DNA of 15,188 bases from assembly GCA_023247595.1 (NCBI GenBank), contig JAHFGF010000016.1, positions 1 through 15,188 on the forward strand. Reading direction: 5' to 3'. The first letter of the stretch is position 1. Every line of letters begins with the position of its first letter. A program made the position numbers and the translations under genes. Below the pieces are notes generated by a model, which saw nothing but the letters and a program-made list of their open reading frames with translations, was not told where the DNA came from and searched no databases. This document shows positions 1 to 7,755 of the stretch, piece by piece. This DNA comes from Candidatus Omnitrophota bacterium. GTDB lineage: Bacteria; Omnitrophota; Koll11; Zapsychrales; Fredricksoniimonadaceae.

Positions 1-1143
1 AGTGTTTAAATCGGCCCAATTGATACCAGCTTTGGAAAGAACTGTAAAATCAGACCAATTAACACCCGATTTACTTAACGTGTTTAAATCTGTCCAATTG
101 ATTCCTGCCGTCGACAATGTTCCGATGTCCGACCAATTTACGCCAGCCTTACTGAGCGCATTAAGATCTGACCAATTAACTCCGGATGAGCTTAATGTTC
201 CCAAGGCTGACCAATTGACAGAACTTCGGCTTAATGAATTTAAATCACTCCAATTAATGCCGCTCCTGCTCCATACACTAATGTCGTTCCAATTAATTCC
301 GGATTTACTTAAAACCGTTAAATCATTCCAATTCACGCCAGCTTTGCTTAATGTCCCAATGTCTGACCAGTTAACCCCAGCTTTACTGAAAATCGAAATG
401 TCCGTCCAGTTGATATTCTTTTTACTTAACACATCAATGTCGGCCCAGTTGATTCCCTTATTAGACATCACGGTCAAATCATTCCAGTTGACGCCGGCCG
501 TTGTTAAATCCGCCAAACTGTACCAATTGATTTGCGCGCTCCAATTGACGCGCGCGCCGCTCATGATGGCAACATCGTACCAATTCACATTGGCCGTTGA
601 CATGAATTGCAGATTATTCCAGTTAACATTCGCGACAGACAATTTGCCGATATCATTCCAATTAATTCCCCTCGTGCTTAATACGGCAAAATCCGTCCAG
701 TTGACGCCGGCTGTAGTCAGCGTATTCAAAGCCGACCAATTAACTCCGGCTTTTGATAACGTGGTGAGTTCATTCCAATTGATTCCGGATTTGGTCAGAA
801 CCGTAAGATCTGTCCAATTAATACCGGCTTTGCTCCAGACACCGATATCATTCCAATTAATTCCTTTGCTCGTTAAGGTATAAAGGTCTGTCCAGTTCAC
901 GCCGGCTTTGCTTAATGAAGCGACATCATTCCAGTTAATGGCTCGCGTGGACATCTGTTGAATGTCTGTCCAGTTCACATTGGCCTGGCTGTCAGTAACA
1001 CCTTTAATGGTACTGATATTAGACTTCAAAACTGAAATGTCCTGCCAGTTGATGATATCCGTGCGGGTTTTGATGAGATTAATATCTTCCCAATTAATCG
1101 TATCGGTTTTACCTTTGATAACTCCGATATCGAGCCAATTGAT
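1..1143 (-). repeat. Tandem Asn-Trp repeat array inside the secreted protein, 29 units
   Basis: Read on the minus strand, [VI]-N-W occurs 29 times. From right to left there are two 15-residue units (1143-1054), one 25-residue unit (1053-979), eleven exact 13-residue (39 bp) units (978-550), one 6-residue remnant (549-532), thirteen exact 13-residue units (531-25) and a partial unit cut by the window edge (24-1). Consensus is G-[VI]-N-W-[STN]-D-[LIF]-x-x-L-S-K-[AS]. Asn and Trp are invariant, and Asp two positions after Trp is present in 23 of 29 units. Codons for the same residues vary between units (AAT/AAC, GTT/GTC/GTG/GTA), so the units are old or selected as protein rather than freshly duplicated DNA. 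Confidence 0.95.
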
Positions 1144-2031
1144 GGTATCTGTTTTTCCCTTAATTCCTTCGACGGTTGGTTTGATCAAATCTAAAGGCGT
1201 ATAGGTTTGATAAGAAGTCACATGCTGAATAGTTACCTGCGCAAAAAAAGAATTGGACGTTGTGGAAGGCGTCCAGCTGGCGGATTTACACCAGTTGTTA
1301 GTCAAATCCTTGGTCATGGTTAGAATGGTTTCATTCGTTCCATCTACCTTATATATATACGTGTTTTCGCAGGTATCACCGCTGGTCAAAGCCACACGGT
1401 CATTGTCCGATTCAACCCATGTGTAAACAGTAAAGTTAGCGGATCCGTTATTCCAGGCGGCGGTTGCCTTAACACCTGTACCAGGGAACATATCAAACGC
1501 GTCCGATGTTCCGCTTTGCAATCCTGACGCGCTGGCTCTGAGGGTATACATATTTCCGGCAAAATCAATGCCGAGATTATCAAAGCGGGCCAAACCATTG
1601 ACAACCGTGACGGTTGTTTTTCCTTCCAATGTTCCAGCGCCGGGATTATTTAAAATGCTCAGCGTTACTTCTGTTGTATTGTCATCACTGACGACATTGC
1701 CATCCGCGTCTTCAACAGCAACCACTGGCTGTCTGGCGAATTTCTTAAAGTGTTTGGCAGAAGAGGGAGAAACGGTAAAAACTAATTTTGCCGCGGGGCC
1801 ATGAGAAAGGGATTCACTGCCGGAAGAAGTTGCAACGGGATTCCCAGTTTGAGAACCGCCGTTATAAATATCGCTTCCTAACGTGCTCTCAGCCGTTCCG
1901 GTTTGATTACCACCGGAATATTGGGAGTACGCGGATTGAACCGACAATCCCGCGATGAGGAGGCAAAAGAAACAAATAACCACCCATCGTTGGATGCCAA
2001 AACCCTTATTCGCCGTATTGTGATTAGTCAT
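1..2031 (-). CDS. Secreted Ig-like/13-residue NW-repeat protein (3' end beyond window)
   Basis: The frame is open from ATG at 2031 to the left edge: 677 codons with no stop, so the C-terminus is missing. Residues about 15-36 form a Sec signal peptide (hydrophobic core WVVICFFCLLIAGL, likely cleavage after AYS). A Ser/Gly/Asn-rich linker follows. Residues about 78-183 look like a bacterial invasin/Big-type Ig-like domain (KLVFTVSPS start, VAVEDADGNVV, GTLEG, VNGLARFDNL, AGNMYTL). Residues about 184-290 form an unassigned domain with two Cys. From residue 297 on, the protein is an array of Asn-Trp repeats, mainly 13 residues long. The gene starts 39 bases after the stop of the upstream SUMF1-like gene, so it is probably the last visible gene of that operon. 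No good Shine-Dalgarno precedes the ATG, but no other in-frame start lies between it and the upstream stop. Likely exported or cell-surface; function unknown. Confidence 0.88.
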   Translation of the reverse strand, partial: MTNHNTANKGFGIQRWVVICFFCLLIAGLSVQSAYSQYSGGNQTGTAESTLGSDIYNGGSQTGNPVATSSGSESLSHGPAAKLVFTVSPSSAKHFKKFARQPVVAVEDADGNVVSDDNTTEVTLSILNNPGAGTLEGKTTVTVVNGLARFDNLGIDFAGNMYTLRASASGLQSGTSDAFDMFPGTGVKATAAWNNGSANFTVYTWVESDNDRVALTSGDTCENTYIYKVDGTNETILTMTKDLTNNWCKSASWTPSTTSNSFFAQVTIQHVTSYQTYTPLDLIKPTVEGIKGKTDTINWLDIGVIKGKTDTINWEDINLIKTRTDIINWQDISVLKSNISTIKGVTDSQANVNWTDIQQMSTRAINWNDVASLSKAGVNWTDLYTLTSKGINWNDIGVWSKAGINWTDLTVLTKSGINWNELTTLSKAGVNWSALNTLTTAGVNWTDFAVLSTRGINWNDIGKLSVANVNWNNLQFMSTANVNWYDVAIMSGARVNWSAQINWYSLADLTTAGVNWNDLTVMSNKGINWADIDVLSKKNINWTDISIFSKAGVNWSDIGTLSKAGVNWNDLTVLSKSGINWNDISVWSRSGINWSDLNSLSRSSVNWSALGTLSSSGVNWSDLNALSKAGVNWSDIGTLSTAGINWTDLNTLSKSGVNWSDFTVLSKAGINWADLNT

Positions 2032-2070
2032 GAGATATAAATTTGAATCCGATGAAACAATTAAACTGAA

Positions 2071-3744
2071 TTACGGAGCCGTGCGTGCAAGTCTTCCGCC
2101 TGTCACAACGCCGTAATTGGCATCATATCTTTGAAAATAACCTTGGCTGTCAGGGTCCTTGACGGAATATGTTCTGGATGAAATTTGAAAATGACGGATA
2201 CTGCTTGATGCATAATCCCCGCCCCGATACCCTATGCCCTGTGTTCCGTTAACGCCATAAACAACATTTGTATTAATTCCAGGCCAATCGGCATTGGTTG
2301 CGTTGCCTTCATAACCTGAAATCACTGATAATTCCCCATCCCCGTTTGTCCCTAAAAACTGTCGGCCTTCAATGCGGCCGATGTTCACCACTGGTTCGTC
2401 TAAATTGCCGGATAAGTCTAAATTCCCGTAATAACCCGCACCGCTGGAATTTCGCAGCGACGAACTTTCGGCAAAAATTCCGACGCGCAAAGGACCTTTT
2501 TGATTATCAGCCGGGCCGCCGGCTCGTCCGTCGCCGGAAGTCCAACCCAAACTGTTGCGGTTTAAATTAGACGCTCCGTCTAAGACTGCTTCTGTTCCGT
2601 CTTCATCCGCGCTGGCAGGTGTGATCTCACCGACTTGAGGAACATCATAACTGGCATCGCCCCAGGAAAATTCATCCGCCACCGGAGAAATGTCTTTTCC
2701 GCGGGCAGCTTTTTCGAATTCCAACTCTGTCATCGGGCGTAATCCAGTCCAATCCGAATAAGCCGCTAAATCCGGCCAGCCTAAATAAGTCATCGCGCGG
2801 GAAGGCCGGGACGTTGTCGCGTTATACGCCGGATGACTTGAATCCCATTCGATGGTATTGCGGTTAACCACATTGTCGGAATTTTTCCCGCCTAAAAGTG
2901 CTGCCGTGATATCACGATGATTTTTCTGTTCTACCGTCAACGTATTAAAAAAGCCCACCCATTCACCTTCTGTTAATTCATACTTCATCAAATAAAACGG
3001 TTGAAAACCTTTGGGAAATGATGCGGGAATTAAAAAAGCATCCGCCGAATTATTTTCCCCGCTAGCGCCGGTTGACGTGTAATAAAATCCGTCGGAAGCG
3101 CTGTTGGTGGTTGTGATCGGATTTTCACTGGTGATATACCAAGGATCATTGTCCGCCGAACCCTGTTTCAATCTGTATTCCGAGGAACTATTGCCGTCGC
3201 CGGCGTAAAAAGCTCCTTGAGGAATATAAATCATTTCAATGCCGAAAATTTTATGGACGGTGTTGGCTGCTTGGGCTGTCGCATCGCTTAAACCATCCTG
3301 GCCGTAATTCCAGACAAATTTCACCGACTGGGCGGAAACGCTGCCGGAACCGAAACTGATTCTCTGAATAAAAAATCCTTTTTGATCGCTCGGCACGATG
3401 ATTTCAAAATCAGCCGGCGCGGAAAAACCAATGGGATTCGTACCATTGGCCGCCATCGTGGCATGATGCCATGTGACACCGCCGTCGCTGGAATATTTCA
3501 TGAATATCCAGGACGCGTCATGATTGGTGGTGTTGCGCCAAGAATTATCCTGGGTCAAGTCAAAGCTGAATGTCATGGTATTAGCAGCTGTATCCGTCTG
3601 GTCGACATTAAAATTCTTCATCTGCAAATTATTGGCTGATGCCAAAACCGGTAAAAGAATCGTTCCTAAAAGGCAAACCAGGAAAGCGTTTGCTCGTCGA
3701 GAAACAAAAAATTTCATAATAGGATTCAATTTATTGCCCGTCAT
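2071..3744 (-). CDS. Exported SUMF1/FGE-fold protein, non-catalytic, paralogue B
   Basis: About 557 residues. Signal peptide with core FLVCLLGTILLPV and likely cleavage after ASA at residue 37. An N-terminal beta-type domain (about 38-165) carries the DNSWRN...NHDASW signature also found in its upstream paralogue. A formylglycine-generating-enzyme/SUMF1 domain (about 170-555) follows, with IYIPQGAFYAGD, KYELTEGEW, RPMTELEFEKAARG, FSWGD, GYRGGDY and a C-terminal GGRLART. After the signal peptide there is no cysteine, so the catalytic Cys pair of true FGE is absent and an oxidase role is unlikely. Binding or structural use of the C-type-lectin-like fold is more plausible. The family motif GNxxEWV reads GNLDEPVV. 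Start chosen at 3744 because GAGGGG lies 9 bases upstream; ATG at 3717 (MKFFVSRR, matching the paralogue's first residue) is a fair alternative. Overlaps the upstream gene by 14 bases. Confidence 0.85.
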   Translation of the reverse strand: MTGNKLNPIMKFFVSRRANAFLVCLLGTILLPVLASANNLQMKNFNVDQTDTAANTMTFSFDLTQDNSWRNTTNHDASWIFMKYSSDGGVTWHHATMAANGTNPIGFSAPADFEIIVPSDQKGFFIQRISFGSGSVSAQSVKFVWNYGQDGLSDATAQAANTVHKIFGIEMIYIPQGAFYAGDGNSSSEYRLKQGSADNDPWYITSENPITTTNSASDGFYYTSTGASGENNSADAFLIPASFPKGFQPFYLMKYELTEGEWVGFFNTLTVEQKNHRDITAALLGGKNSDNVVNRNTIEWDSSHPAYNATTSRPSRAMTYLGWPDLAAYSDWTGLRPMTELEFEKAARGKDISPVADEFSWGDASYDVPQVGEITPASADEDGTEAVLDGASNLNRNSLGWTSGDGRAGGPADNQKGPLRVGIFAESSSLRNSSGAGYYGNLDLSGNLDEPVVNIGRIEGRQFLGTNGDGELSVISGYEGNATNADWPGINTNVVYGVNGTQGIGYRGGDYASSSIRHFQISSRTYSVKDPDSQGYFQRYDANYGVVTGGRLARTAP

Positions 3745-5314
3745 AAGTTCGCGCCCCTCGACCACCATAGGTATTTGCCGCCTGGGTTGATTCAAGTGCT
3801 GCTTCCAACCGGTCGGAAATTCTCAATCGATCAGAACCATCAGCCCATGAACCGCCTTTTAATCCTGCTCCGGCGGCACCAGTAACGCCATGGCTAGAAA
3901 CAACATCCAGACCAGGCCATTCGTTAACATCAGCGTTTCCTTCAAATCCGGCATCCGACGATAAAATTCCATTTCCGTGAATTCCGGAATAATTCCGTCC
4001 GCTCAAATTGCCTAAAGTCACAACCCATTCCTTTAAATTTCCGGATAATTCCATCACCCCATAATAAGAAGCGCCTGATGAAATACGCGTTGAAGATTCT
4101 CCAGAAAAAGCACCGGATCGCAGCGATCCCTGCTGATACTGGACACCTAACGAAGAATCCCCGCCGCTTAATGAATTATTTCCAAATTGAGCATTTGCGC
4201 CCGCGTTGGACACTTCCTCTGTGGCGTCTTCCTGAGTTCCCGATAAAGCCGTCGCAGCTGTAATATCTTTGGAACCCCAAGCATATTCTCCGTCGATAGC
4301 TAATTGCGGGCCTCGCGCCATTTTTTCAAATTCTAATTCAGTGATTGGCCGCAATGCTGCCCAATCCAAGAACGCGGATAGATCTTTCCAGCTGAGAAAT
4401 CCAACCGCACGGCTGGGCCGTTCGGTGGCGCATGACATAGGCGATCCAGAACAAGAAATTGCGTTTCGATAAATGACCGTATCCGAATTTTTATGCGCGC
4501 CGTCAGTCAAATCATGATTGAACCGAGAAGCGGCATTCGGCAGAGAATTAACAAATTCAATCCATTGGCCTTCGGTGAGCTCATACTTCATGACATAAAA
4601 TCCGTTATATCCTTTTGGAAACGCGGCAGGAATACTAAACGAAGAACCGGTTGCATTTTCGCCGGGGTTATTGGCTGAAACATATCTGAAACCATTAGAA
4701 GCAGGATCGGAAACGGAAAGAGCGGATTCACTATTAATATACCAAGGATCAGGATCTGCTGAACCTTGATTTAAAGATGCTTGGCTTGTGCCGTGATCTC
4801 CGGCATAAAACGCCCCTTGCGGAATAAAAACCATTTCTATACCAAAAACACTGGCGATGATCTGATCATCCGCGACAAAACCGCAAGAGGAATAGTCAAT
4901 AGTAACCTGTGCTTTTTGAGTGGCAACAGCGCCGGGCGACGCATTAGTGGATCTGCGCAAGAAAACTCCGTTTTTATCGGCGGGAACATAAAATTCGAGA
5001 TCGTCTTGCGAACCGGTTGAAAATCCTGCCGGCGTTACTCCGGCTACTGCCATTTGGCATAATTTTTTATTAGCCGGAACATTGCTGGGATTGTGCAAAC
5101 GAACTGTTAACCAAACGGCATCATGATTGATTTTATTGCGCCAGGAATTCTCTAAATTAACGTCAAATTTAACGACAACCGTGTTCGCGTTGAGATCGCG
5201 CGATCCTAACGAAACGTTGGAAACCGACAAATTATTCGCCCATGAAGGAGTAATACCAGCAGCCAAAACCGCACCTAATACTAGACCGCACACTCTTCTT
5301 GAAAATAATTTCAT
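3731..5314 (-). CDS. Exported SUMF1/FGE-fold protein, non-catalytic, paralogue A
   Basis: 527 residues. Signal peptide 1-26 (VCGLVLGAVLAAG core, cleavage after SWA). N-terminal beta domain about 27-150 with LENSWRNKINHDAVW, a motif common to a domain that precedes SUMF1 modules in many secreted bacterial proteins. SUMF1/FGE domain about 158-525: MVFIPQGAFYAGD (161-173), YVMKYELTEGQW (240-251), LRPITELEFEKMARG (321-335), YAWGS, SGNLKEWV (424-431), GLKGGSW (484-490), GGRGART (517-523). The active-site Cys pair expected near the GGSW region is missing. The only cysteines after the signal peptide are Cys86, Cys144, Cys288 and Cys295, the last two possibly a local disulfide. AGAGG lies 5 bases before the ATG, a good start. 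The following gene is a paralogue in tandem. Likely a periplasmic or surface protein; substrate unknown. Confidence 0.87.
   Translation of the reverse strand: MKLFSRRVCGLVLGAVLAAGITPSWANNLSVSNVSLGSRDLNANTVVVKFDVNLENSWRNKINHDAVWLTVRLHNPSNVPANKKLCQMAVAGVTPAGFSTGSQDDLEFYVPADKNGVFLRRSTNASPGAVATQKAQVTIDYSSCGFVADDQIIASVFGIEMVFIPQGAFYAGDHGTSQASLNQGSADPDPWYINSESALSVSDPASNGFRYVSANNPGENATGSSFSIPAAFPKGYNGFYVMKYELTEGQWIEFVNSLPNAASRFNHDLTDGAHKNSDTVIYRNAISCSGSPMSCATERPSRAVGFLSWKDLSAFLDWAALRPITELEFEKMARGPQLAIDGEYAWGSKDITAATALSGTQEDATEEVSNAGANAQFGNNSLSGGDSSLGVQYQQGSLRSGAFSGESSTRISSGASYYGVMELSGNLKEWVVTLGNLSGRNYSGIHGNGILSSDAGFEGNADVNEWPGLDVVSSHGVTGAAGAGLKGGSWADGSDRLRISDRLEAALESTQAANTYGGRGARTYDGQ
3754..3759 (-). 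promoter_or_regulatory. Shine-Dalgarno GAGGGG deciding the start at 3744
   Basis: GAGGGG on the minus strand, 9 bases before ATG at 3744. It lies inside the last codons of the upstream paralogue, whose stop codon is at 3733-3731. This favours translational coupling and the 3744 start over the longer frame starting at 3795, which would overlap the upstream gene further and place charged residues ahead of the signal peptide. Confidence 0.5.
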
Positions 5315-5362
5315 AAAACCTCTATTTAAAACCTAAATGTTGACTTAAAGACTAGCAAGAAC

Positions 5363-6109
5363 TTAACGTATAACGTTTTCGAACCCTCTGTCCTTGTCTA
5401 AAGGTGAATCGATGTGTGAACGGATCGCCAATTTTGCTGCAGCCATTTTTTCCTTCACTAGATCGATATCGTCAGCCTCCGGTCTTAAATACAGGTACCA
5501 CTGATAATGCTTCAGTGCAGTTTCTTGATCTTTCAAAAATTCTCCGCTGACAAAAGCAAGATTGTAATGTGTCTCAGCGTCATACGGACTTAGATCAACC
5601 GCCTGATAGAACTCGACAACCGCGCGCTGATATTCGCCGCGCTGATAAAAAATGTTGCCCATGTTGTAATGCGCTTTTGCCAATTCTTCTTTGAAATTTT
5701 CATCGTTCGGATTCAACTGAGCGCCGCGCGACAGGATGTCGTAGGTTTGTTCTTCCATTTGGGAAGTGATAGCCTGGACAGGATCAGCGGATTTTTCTTT
5801 TGGCGACTCTGTCTGGGTTCTATTTAACTTTTCTTCCAGCAGATTCACCCTCTTATTGAAATCTTCCTGCTGCTGTCCCATGCTTTGTTTGACATCCTGG
5901 ATTTCCTGCGTGTATTTTTTGTTTAGATTTTCAACACGACGGATTTCCTTAATAAATTGTTCGCGCTCACTTTGCGTCTGCTGAACGTCTCCCTCTTCCT
6001 GGGCTAAAGCTGGCTGATGCAACCACGCCAGTAAAGCACCAGCCAAGAGCACGGACACAGCTAGCGTCGAGCTCTTTTGCTTTAAATTTTTTCCGGTTAT
6101 CATGAACAT
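5363..6109 (-). CDS. Exported coiled-coil and TPR protein
   Basis: 248 residues. Signal peptide with core LAVSVLLAGALLAWL and likely cleavage after ALA at residue 36, so periplasmic, or membrane-anchored if uncleaved. Residues about 44-97 are rich in Glu, Lys, Gln and Arg with heptad-like leucines and isoleucines, giving a probable coiled coil. At least two TPR units follow, about 144-177 (AHYNMGNIFYQRGEYQRAVVEFYQAV) and 178-211 (HYNLAFVSGE, ALKHYQWYLYLRP). GGAG lies 8 bases before ATG 6109; ATG at 6103 is possible. It sits 47 bases after the secretin gene. In MSHA-type systems a TPR protein (MshN) is encoded beside the secretin and ATPase, so a role in assembling or gating the secretin is a reasonable inference. 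Sequence identity to MshN cannot be judged here. Confidence 0.82.
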   Translation of the reverse strand: MFMITGKNLKQKSSTLAVSVLLAGALLAWLHQPALAQEEGDVQQTQSEREQFIKEIRRVENLNKKYTQEIQDVKQSMGQQQEDFNKRVNLLEEKLNRTQTESPKEKSADPVQAITSQMEEQTYDILSRGAQLNPNDENFKEELAKAHYNMGNIFYQRGEYQRAVVEFYQAVDLSPYDAETHYNLAFVSGEFLKDQETALKHYQWYLYLRPEADDIDLVKEKMAAAKLAIRSHIDSPLDKDRGFENVIR

Positions 6110-6156
6110 TGGGTTTTCTCCAGTTTTATTGTCTGGTTAATGGTCTAACTGCCATT

Positions 6157-7755
6157 TTATTTATACGTTTTGGGAGGCTTAATGGTACCGCGCTCCTTTT
6201 GATATGAATCGCCTGCTTTAACAATATGCGGCGTTATCAAAATGACAACTTCTGTTGATTCAATGGAATCAGAAGTTCGGCTAAAAAACTTTTCAAGATA
6301 AGGAACATTCATAAGAACAGGCAGACCTTTTTTCACATGCGCCTTATCTTCTTTTCGCAATCCCGCCATAACAATCGTCATGCCGTCTTTAACCATGAGC
6401 GTCGTTTGAACTTCCGTCTTATTGACTTGAGGAATACCGCCTTTGCTGGATTCCAATCTTCCGACGACGTTTGAAATCTCCGGCCGCAGGCGCATGGTTA
6501 CGATACCATCATCGTTAATAGTCGGGGTCACATTTAATTTCAAGCCGACATCGATAAACCGCACGTCTTCGCTAGTAATAGCGTTATCACCGGTTCCGTT
6601 AACGGTTGAGATAATATAGGGAACGGTATCGCCAATGTGGATTTTGGCTTCTTCATTATTAGTAACCAGGATTTGGGGATTGGACAAAATTTTTGTATCG
6701 CTGACCTGTTGAAGGGCCCTGATAGCTGTTGAAAATTCATCGGCTGAAAAATTACCAACACCAATTTTTCCATAAAGATTTTTCAAATTATCAGAAGAGG
6801 AAATTCCGTTTTCATTAAGGTAAAGGTTTGAAAAACTTATTTTCCGTAAAGTCGGATCACTGCTGTTTTGAAAATTCAAGCTCCAGTCAACCCCGACGTC
6901 ATAATTTGGCTTCATTACAACCTGCAGAATGCGGGCGACTATTAATACTTCTTTTGTCGGAAGATCCAAATCAGCAATTATTTTCTCTACTTCTTTGCGT
7001 CTTTCCGGAAAAACACGAACCATTAATTGATTGGTGCGTTCATCAGCCGTGATGGAACCTACGGCTTTTGCGTCAATTCGGGACCTTAATTTCTCGGCGA
7101 TAACGTCTGCCTTGGCATATTTCATTGTATACATGACTGTTTCTAAAGGCTTTTCCAATTGTGCAATAGCCGCCTTCATCTGTTCAATGGATTGCGGAGT
7201 GTCAATTAAAACGACAGAACCGGTGTCTTCATCAATAATAATTTTCCCGATATTCGTTTTCATGTTATCCAAAGCGGCCAAAATATAGCTCGGTTTGGAA
7301 TACTGCAAATGAATAACAGCCACTTCGGTTTTATCGCTGAATTTTTTTCCGTAAATGGATTCAAATTCCGCGGAAGTCATGATCTGGACAATATCGTTTT
7401 CGATGTGATAGGCCAACTTATTGGAAATCACAACGATATCCATGGAATCCTTGATGCCTACGTTATGCAGGAGAACCGTGGTCTTGCCTTCAACCGTTGG
7501 GCTGATGACAACGTTGAAATCGCCCTTTACGGCCAAAAACTTCAAAATATCGACGATGTTCATATCGCGGACATCGAGCGTTATTTTGCGTGAAAGACGG
7601 TCTTCCATGCTTTCTTTTGGTTCTGTCAAAATGATCGGCTGCGGTTTTTGCGCATCCGTATCTTCAGCTCTAGCAATGCCGAGCATCAAAACAGGCACGG
7701 CAATGTAGAGCACCGTCATCAACAGAATTTTGAGTTTGAAGGTATGTGTTCTCAT
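6157..7755 (-). CDS. Secretin, PilQ/MshL/GspD family
   Basis: 532 residues; outer-membrane multimeric channel. Signal peptide about 1-30, cleaved after ARA. Residues about 57-108 form an N0/STN-like domain (KITLDVRDMNIVDILKFLA, VVISPTVEGKTT). Residues about 143-204 and 205-267 form two N1/NolW-like ring domains ending in IADLDLPTKEV. The secretin core spans about 270-513: LSNPQILVTNNEEAKIHIGD (357-376), VGLKLNVTPTI (403-413), VMAGL (462-466), GLPVLMNVPYLEKFF (477-491) and TEVVILITPHIV (501-512). No N-terminal AMIN domains are present, so it is shorter than typical PilQ and closer in layout to MshL. The ATG overlaps the stop of the upstream PilP-like gene as ATGA. GAGGAG is present 14 bases upstream, too far for an ideal site, so coupling probably matters. 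No lipobox is seen. Confidence 0.95.
   Translation of the reverse strand: MRTHTFKLKILLMTVLYIAVPVLMLGIARAEDTDAQKPQPIILTEPKESMEDRLSRKITLDVRDMNIVDILKFLAVKGDFNVVISPTVEGKTTVLLHNVGIKDSMDIVVISNKLAYHIENDIVQIMTSAEFESIYGKKFSDKTEVAVIHLQYSKPSYILAALDNMKTNIGKIIIDEDTGSVVLIDTPQSIEQMKAAIAQLEKPLETVMYTMKYAKADVIAEKLRSRIDAKAVGSITADERTNQLMVRVFPERRKEVEKIIADLDLPTKEVLIVARILQVVMKPNYDVGVDWSLNFQNSSDPTLRKISFSNLYLNENGISSSDNLKNLYGKIGVGNFSADEFSTAIRALQQVSDTKILSNPQILVTNNEEAKIHIGDTVPYIISTVNGTGDNAITSEDVRFIDVGLKLNVTPTINDDGIVTMRLRPEISNVVGRLESSKGGIPQVNKTEVQTTLMVKDGMTIVMAGLRKEDKAHVKKGLPVLMNVPYLEKFFSRTSDSIESTEVVILITPHIVKAGDSYQKERGTIKPPKTYK

Noticed and set aside
1..1143. Regular 39-bp spacing resembling a CRISPR or DNA-binding repeat array.
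   Set aside because: The units are coding, contiguous with no spacers, and diverged at synonymous sites. Only the CCAATT core stays constant, which is explained by the Asn-Trp codons.
2..1204. Long plus-strand open frames here (2-883 and 962-1204) that also translate into a 13-residue repeat (SxQLTPALLN type).
   Set aside because: They are antisense shadows. The 39-bp unit is divisible by three, so freedom from stops in one unit extends to all. The minus-strand frame has a signal peptide, an Ig-like domain and fixed Asn-Trp residues; the plus-strand frame has no start context or upstream domain. Annotation software may wrongly call it.
3745..3795. Longer start for SUMF1-like paralogue B at 3795, adding 17 residues.
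   Set aside because: It would overlap the upstream gene by 65 bases and put a charged extension before a normal signal peptide. The 3744 start has a better ribosome site, and 3717 aligns with the paralogue.
5315..5362. Short palindrome AACGT-ATA-ACGTT near the end of the TPR gene.
   Set aside because: It is tiny, lies partly over the coding end, and has no T-run or second copy, so chance is the simplest explanation.
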